A DNA stretch of 64,000 nucleotides, taken from NCBI RefSeq assembly GCF_003544875.1, contig NZ_CP032093.1:930001-994000 (forward strand). The letters run 5' to 3'. Under the pieces are notes generated by a model, which searched no databases, was not told the DNA's origin, and saw only the letters and a program-made list of their open reading frames with translations. Of this stretch, positions 59,734 through 64,000 are shown piece after piece. A program made the translations under genes and the position numbers. This stretch comes from Vibrio alfacsensis (lineage in GTDB: Bacteria > Pseudomonadota > Gammaproteobacteria > Enterobacterales > Vibrionaceae). Each line of letters opens with the position of its first letter. Positions within the stretch are counted from its first letter, which is position 1.

Positions 59734-61185
59734 ATGTCCACGCAAGACGCTAAGTTTGTTCAAGGTTCTACGATGCGCCACATCTTAGTGATGTCTGGAG
59801 CAGGCTCTGTCGGCTTGATGGCTCTGTTTATTGTTGATCTGCTCGATATGCTGTTCATCAGTATGCTAGGGCAAGTAGAACTTGCTGCTGCGGTCGGGTT
59901 TGCAGGCACGTTGATTTTCTTTTCAACTTCCGCATCAATCGGTACGTCAATAGCCATGGGTGCTTTGGTTTCTAAAGCCATTGGTGCAAAGGATTTTGAG
60001 CGGGCAAGGTTGATGAGTGGCAGCATCATGCTGGTGGCCTTTATGATCAGTTTAGTCATCACCATCAGTATGTATATCCATATCCCAGAACTACTGGCTG
60101 CGATTGGTGCGGAAGGGGTCGCGGCAGAGCGCGCGGAAGCTTACCTGAATATTCTTCTTCCGAGTGCGCCGATCCTTGCTTTGGGAATGTCGGCTGGTGC
60201 TGGTTTGCGTGCAGCGGGGGATGCAAAGCGTTCCATGTGGGCAACATTGGCGGGTGGGATAGTTAATGCCATTCTCGACCCTTTGTTTATTTTTGTCTTC
60301 AAATGGAATGTGGAAGGGGCGGCTGCGGCATCCGTCATTGCACGATTTACGGTTTTAGCTTTTTCACTATACCCACTGGTTAAAGTGCACAACCTCGTCT
60401 CTTTGCCGAACTTCACTATCATTAGAAGTAACTTAAAAACCATTTTGGCGATTGCTGTTCCGGCGATCATTACCAATACCGCGACCCCAATAGGTAATGC
60501 CATTGTCACCACTCATATCGCACAATTTGGTGAGAACTTTGTGGCAGGCTTTGCTGTCATTGGCCGTTTGACACCTGTCTGTTTCGCGGTCATCTTTGCG
60601 TTATCTGGCGCCGTAGGGCCCATTATCGGACAGAACTTTGGTGCAGAGCGGATGGATCGTGTGAAACGAACATTAGGCGATTCTTTACTTGTTACGACGG
60701 TGTATACGCTAGGCGTTTGCGTCTTGTTATATCTTCTTCAAGATTACATCGTGGCAATGTTTAGTTTAACCGGTGATGCGGCGATCATCGTTTCAGCGTT
60801 TTGCACATACGTGGCCATTTCCTTTGTGTTTAATGGCACTCTGTTTGTGGCGAATACTTCTTTCAATAACTTAGGTAAGCCACTGTATTCAACGGCACTC
60901 AATCTTGGAAAAGCAACCCTAGGTACATTACCTTTCGTTTATTTTGGTTCGCAATGGTTTGGGGCATTGGGGGTTCTATACGGGCAAGCAGTCGGCACTA
61001 TTATATTTGGTTTGCTCTCTTTGGTTGTTTTAAACAAACACATCAAGGACCTAATGCAGAACTTTGGCGAGGAAGCGATCGATGATGATCCTGCAATCAC
61101 ATGTGTTAACTCTCAACCATTTTGTTCCCATGATGCTGTGTTGATTGAAGATGTGGTGACTGTGCTCGAAGAAGAAAAAACATAA
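59734..61185 (+). CDS. MATE-family multidrug/cation antiporter
   Basis: This 483-residue inner-membrane exporter has twelve predicted helices and the MATE duplication (VMSGAGSVGLMALFIVDLLD at the start; the second half from AIVTTHIAQFGENFVAGFAV). It likely uses a sodium or proton gradient to expel cationic drugs. The C-terminus has an acidic, cysteine-containing tail (about 45 residues). The ATG at 59734 has a GAGGAAAAAT site, better than the upstream start at 59716. The gene lies 63 bases after the CBS gene, so co-transcription is possible. Confidence 0.9.
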   Translation: MSTQDAKFVQGSTMRHILVMSGAGSVGLMALFIVDLLDMLFISMLGQVELAAAVGFAGTLIFFSTSASIGTSIAMGALVSKAIGAKDFERARLMSGSIMLVAFMISLVITISMYIHIPELLAAIGAEGVAAERAEAYLNILLPSAPILALGMSAGAGLRAAGDAKRSMWATLAGGIVNAILDPLFIFVFKWNVEGAAAASVIARFTVLAFSLYPLVKVHNLVSLPNFTIIRSNLKTILAIAVPAIITNTATPIGNAIVTTHIAQFGENFVAGFAVIGRLTPVCFAVIFALSGAVGPIIGQNFGAERMDRVKRTLGDSLLVTTVYTLGVCVLLYLLQDYIVAMFSLTGDAAIIVSAFCTYVAISFVFNGTLFVANTSFNNLGKPLYSTALNLGKATLGTLPFVYFGSQWFGALGVLYGQAVGTIIFGLLSLVVLNKHIKDLMQNFGEEAIDDDPAITCVNSQPFCSHDAVLIEDVVTVLEEEKT

Positions 61186-61211
61186 ATTACACAAATTGCA
61201 CATAAATACGC

Positions 61212-61243
61212 TTGACCTTAGAGTTAGCTCTAAGGTTTATGCT
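61212..61243 (+). promoter_or_regulatory. MerR/ZntR-type promoter-operator of zntA
   Basis: A -35 box TTGACC and a -10 box TATGCT are 20 bases apart, with the palindrome ACCTTAGAG-N4-CTCTAAGGT filling the spacer. This over-long spacer with a central inverted repeat is the hallmark of MerR-family metal promoters such as E. coli zntA. The regulator gene is not in the window. Confidence 0.88.
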
Positions 61244-61285
61244 TAGTGGTAGATAGAGACTTATCACCAATAAGGAAAGTGAATT

Positions 61286-63592
61286 ATGTGTACAAAACAT
61301 CAGGGCTGCCAATCTGGCAAAATCAAATCAGCGGTGGCAGTAGGTGCAAATGACGCTTGCTGCGCATCGGTGAAACCAACACTTAACATTACTCAAGCAA
61401 GCGTGATTCCGTCAGAGGAGTCTTGCTGCAGCAGTGGAGGTTGTAGTACGGATCCTGCTGAAGAAGAAGGCCCTGCCGAACCCCTCGAATCTACCGTTCG
61501 TAATAGCTGGTTGGTTTCTGGCATGGATTGTCCTGCCTGTGCGCAGAAGCTAGAAAAAGCAATCGGTTCTGTTGATGGTGTCATCAACGCTAAAGTACTC
61601 TTCGCGACAGAAAAGCTTGTGGTGGATTTTGATAACCGCGCACTGGCTTCTGTAATTGAACAAATCGCGCAGCAAACGGGTTTCCCACTCACTTCTACCG
61701 ATGCACCTCGTCCAAAAGTGGAAAAGAAAGGTTGGCTAGGCATTGTTAAAGACAATGTTCAAATTTTGTCAATTGCCGGTGCAATGGCGTTTGCCGGCGT
61801 CATTTCTGATTTCAATCCAACACTAAGCACTTGGCTCTTTACGTTAACTTGTTTGCTTGGTTTGTATCCGGTTGCCATGAAAGCGGCTAGGCTCGCTCGC
61901 AGCGGAACTCCCTTTGCAATAGAAACATTAATGAGCGTTGCAGCGTTAGGCGCACTTTATCTTGGTGAAACTGCAGAAGCGGCGATGGTGCTATTGCTTT
62001 TCCTTATTGGTGAAAAGTTGGAAGCATATGCCTCATCTCGCGCTCGCAGTGGTGTCCAAGCTCTGATGGATCTCGTTCCAGAGAATACAACGCTGATCGT
62101 AGATGGTAAGCGTCAAGAAGTACCAGCGTCACAGCTTCAACCGGGTGATGTTATTGAAGTTGCGCCTGGTGGTCGAATGCCTGCAGATGGATTATTGATG
62201 ACCCTTGCTGCGAGTTTTGATGAAAGTGCTCTGACAGGAGAATCGCTTCCGGTTGAACATAGTGAAGGCGGAAGAATCATGGCCGGCGCTGTGGTTGTTG
62301 ATAAAGTTGTGCAAGTTAAGGTGACATCTCGTCAAGGTGAAAATGCGATTGACCGTATTTTGCATTTGATTGAAGAAGCAGAATCACGCAAAGCACCGCT
62401 TGAACGCTTCCTCGATAAGTTCAGCCGTTGGTACACACCGTTGATGATGCTTGTTTCTCTATTAGTCATCATTACACCGCCATTGTTGTTTGCTCAACCT
62501 TGGGAAACATGGGTATACCGTGGATTGGCATTGCTATTGATCGCGTGTCCATGTGCCTTGGTTATCTCTACGCCAGCTGCGATAACTTCTGGCTTAGCGG
62601 CGGCGGCAAAGCGAGGCGCACTGATCAAAGGTGGTGCGGCACTAGAGTTGCTTGGTCGTGTGGAATCGGTCGCTTTTGATAAAACAGGTACACTGACACA
62701 AGGTAAACCACAAGTGACTGACGTGGTGCCATTTTATGTGACGGAAGAACAACTACTGAGCTTGACCGCTTCGATAGAGATTGGCTCAAGCCACCCTTTG
62801 GCAATTTCTCTAGTGAATAAAGCACAAGGGCAGGGAATCATGATTCCGGAGGCCGATGATAAAACCGCTCAGGTTGGCGCTGGTGTAACAGGTGTGGTCG
62901 ATGGTAGGTTGGTTCAAGTTATTGCACCGTCAAAAGCCGATTTCCCTCTGTCATCTGTGATTGAGAAGCAAGTCGTGGCGTTGGAAGAGCAAGGAAAAAC
63001 GGTGGTCATCGCCCGTTATGACGAACAAGTGATTGGTTTGATTGCGTGGCAAGATACCCTCCGTCAAGATGCTCAGCAAGCAGTAGCAGCACTGAAAAAG
63101 CTGGGAATCTCATCTGTGATGCTAACCGGTGACAATCCTCGAAGTGCTGAAGCGATTGCTAACCAAATTGGTCTTGATTACAAAGCCAGTCTGCTACCAG
63201 CAGATAAAGTGCACTATGTGGAACAGATTTCAACGCAGCACACAGTCGCGATGGTGGGTGACGGTATTAACGACGCACCAGCGATGAAAGCATCCAGCAT
63301 CGGTATTGCGATGGGTGGCGGTACTGATGTTGCACTAGAAACTGCCGATGCTGCGCTAACTCATAACCGTTTGATTGAGCTTGCAGCAATGATTGAGTTA
63401 TCGCGTGCGACTTTAAACAACATTCGTCAAAACGTTGCATTAGCGCTCGGCTTGAAAGGCGTGTTCTTAGTGACGAGTTTACTTGGTATTACTGGCCTTT
63501 GGGTCGCAGTACTCGCCGATAGTGGCGCAACTGCACTGGTTACGTTGAATGCTTTGAGATTGCTTCGTTTTGAATCTAAGCAAGTAAAATAG
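61286..63592 (+). CDS. zntA: Zn/Cd/Pb-exporting P1B-type ATPase ZntA
   Basis: This 768-residue inner-membrane pump ejects zinc, cadmium and lead. It starts with a Cys-rich tail (CTKHQGCQSG, ACCAS, SCCSSGGCS) before one heavy-metal domain with GMDCPACAQ. The membrane metal site is CPC at residues 421-423 (IACPCALVIST). The ATPase core has the phosphorylation motif DKTGT at 465-469, SSHPLA and GDGINDAP. The promoter (61212-61243) is of the ZntR kind. It is followed by the terminator at 63615 and then udp. Confidence 0.95.
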   Translation: MCTKHQGCQSGKIKSAVAVGANDACCASVKPTLNITQASVIPSEESCCSSGGCSTDPAEEEGPAEPLESTVRNSWLVSGMDCPACAQKLEKAIGSVDGVINAKVLFATEKLVVDFDNRALASVIEQIAQQTGFPLTSTDAPRPKVEKKGWLGIVKDNVQILSIAGAMAFAGVISDFNPTLSTWLFTLTCLLGLYPVAMKAARLARSGTPFAIETLMSVAALGALYLGETAEAAMVLLLFLIGEKLEAYASSRARSGVQALMDLVPENTTLIVDGKRQEVPASQLQPGDVIEVAPGGRMPADGLLMTLAASFDESALTGESLPVEHSEGGRIMAGAVVVDKVVQVKVTSRQGENAIDRILHLIEEAESRKAPLERFLDKFSRWYTPLMMLVSLLVIITPPLLFAQPWETWVYRGLALLLIACPCALVISTPAAITSGLAAAAKRGALIKGGAALELLGRVESVAFDKTGTLTQGKPQVTDVVPFYVTEEQLLSLTASIEIGSSHPLAISLVNKAQGQGIMIPEADDKTAQVGAGVTGVVDGRLVQVIAPSKADFPLSSVIEKQVVALEEQGKTVVIARYDEQVIGLIAWQDTLRQDAQQAVAALKKLGISSVMLTGDNPRSAEAIANQIGLDYKASLLPADKVHYVEQISTQHTVAMVGDGINDAPAMKASSIGIAMGGGTDVALETADAALTHNRLIELAAMIELSRATLNNIRQNVALALGLKGVFLVTSLLGITGLWVAVLADSGATALVTLNALRLLRFESKQVK

Positions 63593-63614
63593 CAAGATAA
63601 GCCCTTTAATAATT

Positions 63615-63646
63615 AGCCTGAGGTTTAGATGCCTCAGGCTTTTTTG
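63615..63646 (+). terminator. Terminator after zntA
   Basis: AGCCTGAGG-loop-CCTCAGGCT (with TTTAGATG in the loop) is followed by six T residues. Confidence 0.9.
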
Positions 63647-63785
63647 TAACCGCTAAACAAAAAATATCTTTGTTGAATGTTTCGTTTGGTAAATCACTCA
63701 TTCTTATGCAACGAAGTGATTCCCCCTCTAACAAAGTGTGATGTAAACCGTTTTATTTGAAAGTGTAGATTTATTACATTGTTTC

Positions 63786-63805
63786 ATTGTGACTGTGATC
63801 ACTCA
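63786..63805 (+). promoter_or_regulatory. CRP site upstream of udp
   Basis: TGTGA-N6-TCACT at 63788-63803 matches the CRP-cAMP consensus with one base changed. It lies 96 bases before the udp start in the 306-base zntA-udp gap. Control by CRP (and CytR) of udp is known in E. coli. Confidence 0.75.
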
Positions 63806-63898
63806 ATGTTGAGGAAAGGTTCGCTACAGTGCTTCTGTACCCAACAACTTATTAATGAGCTTATTGTTTACAAAATAGGCCACAACAAGGAGCGACTT

Positions 63899-64000
63899 AT
63901 GTCTCAAGCTGTATTCCATTTAGGTGTTACTGAAGCGGATCTTAATGGTGCAACGCTAGCCATCATTCCAGGCGATCCAGCACGCGTACAAAAAATCGCA
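63899..64000 (+). CDS. udp: Uridine phosphorylase, N-terminal 34 codons (cut by window end)
   Basis: The ATG at 63899, with an AAGGAG site, begins [20 protein letters not shown] and continues with the phosphate-binding [12 protein letters not shown]. This matches the N-terminus of uridine phosphorylase, which splits uridine to uracil and ribose-1-phosphate. The rest lies beyond the window. The neighbouring zntA order agrees with V. cholerae. Confidence 0.92.
   Translation, partial: MSQAVFHLGVTEADLNGATLAIIPGDPARVQKIA

Overview
The window looks like chromosome I of a Vibrio in the Harveyi clade. Gene order and protein sequence match Vibrio throughout: AphB, CdgH, the fabB 3'UTR and the pdxB-asd-fimV-truA-accD-folC-dedD-cvpA-purF string. 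An intact scr sucrose locus points to a sucrose-positive species such as V. alginolyticus rather than typical V. parahaemolyticus. The species call is inference from gene content. No plasmid, phage, IS transposase, CRISPR array, rRNA or tRNA was seen.

Layout. 1-8.5 kb: core genes smrB-prmB-aroC, a TRIC-like channel, epmC-yfcL, a flavin reductase, mnmC and fabB. The 3'UTR of fabB ends in a structured terminator region that fits the sRNA FarS. 8.8-12.7 kb: an accessory iron block with a LysR regulator, a Fur-box promoter, an IrgA-like TonB receptor and an overlapping exported esterase. 12.9-19.8 kb: the sucrose regulon scrY / scrR (reverse) / scrA-scrK-scrB. Matching LacI-type operators lie before scrY, scrR and scrA. 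20.1-33.0 kb: the pdxB-to-purF core operons, with a PurR box before cvpA. 33.0-40.0 kb: aphB, rssB, a DUF454 protein and apt-dnaX-ebfC-recR. dnaX carries an E. coli-like -1 frameshift signal. 40.1-48.2 kb: aquaporin, two Cys-cluster proteins, a GlsB-like protein, an antiporter plus glutamate decarboxylase pair (probable acid resistance), an MscS channel and a DUF1244 protein. 48.3-55.6 kb: a probable cysteine desulfhydrase with a divergent AsnC-type regulator, tesB, a MITE-like element, ybaY, atl, a membrane protein and the diguanylate cyclase cdgH. 55.7-64 kb: 4.5S RNA, a TrmH-type methyltransferase, fdxA, a FAD oxidoreductase, CBS and MATE proteins, zntA with a MerR-type promoter, and the start of udp.

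Sequence quality matters here. smrB, fimV, dedD and the DUF1244 gene each carry one to three single-base losses, six of the seven in A/T runs. Restoring one base at each site gives perfect family sequence. This looks like homopolymer under-calling in the assembly, so these genes are probably intact in the organism.

The most interesting items are the scr operator set, the receptor-esterase pair, the probable FarS RNA, the dnaX recoding site, the 279-bp inverted-repeat element, the 138-bp repeats in fimV and the gad/antiporter pair. I saw no clearly undescribed multi-gene system.
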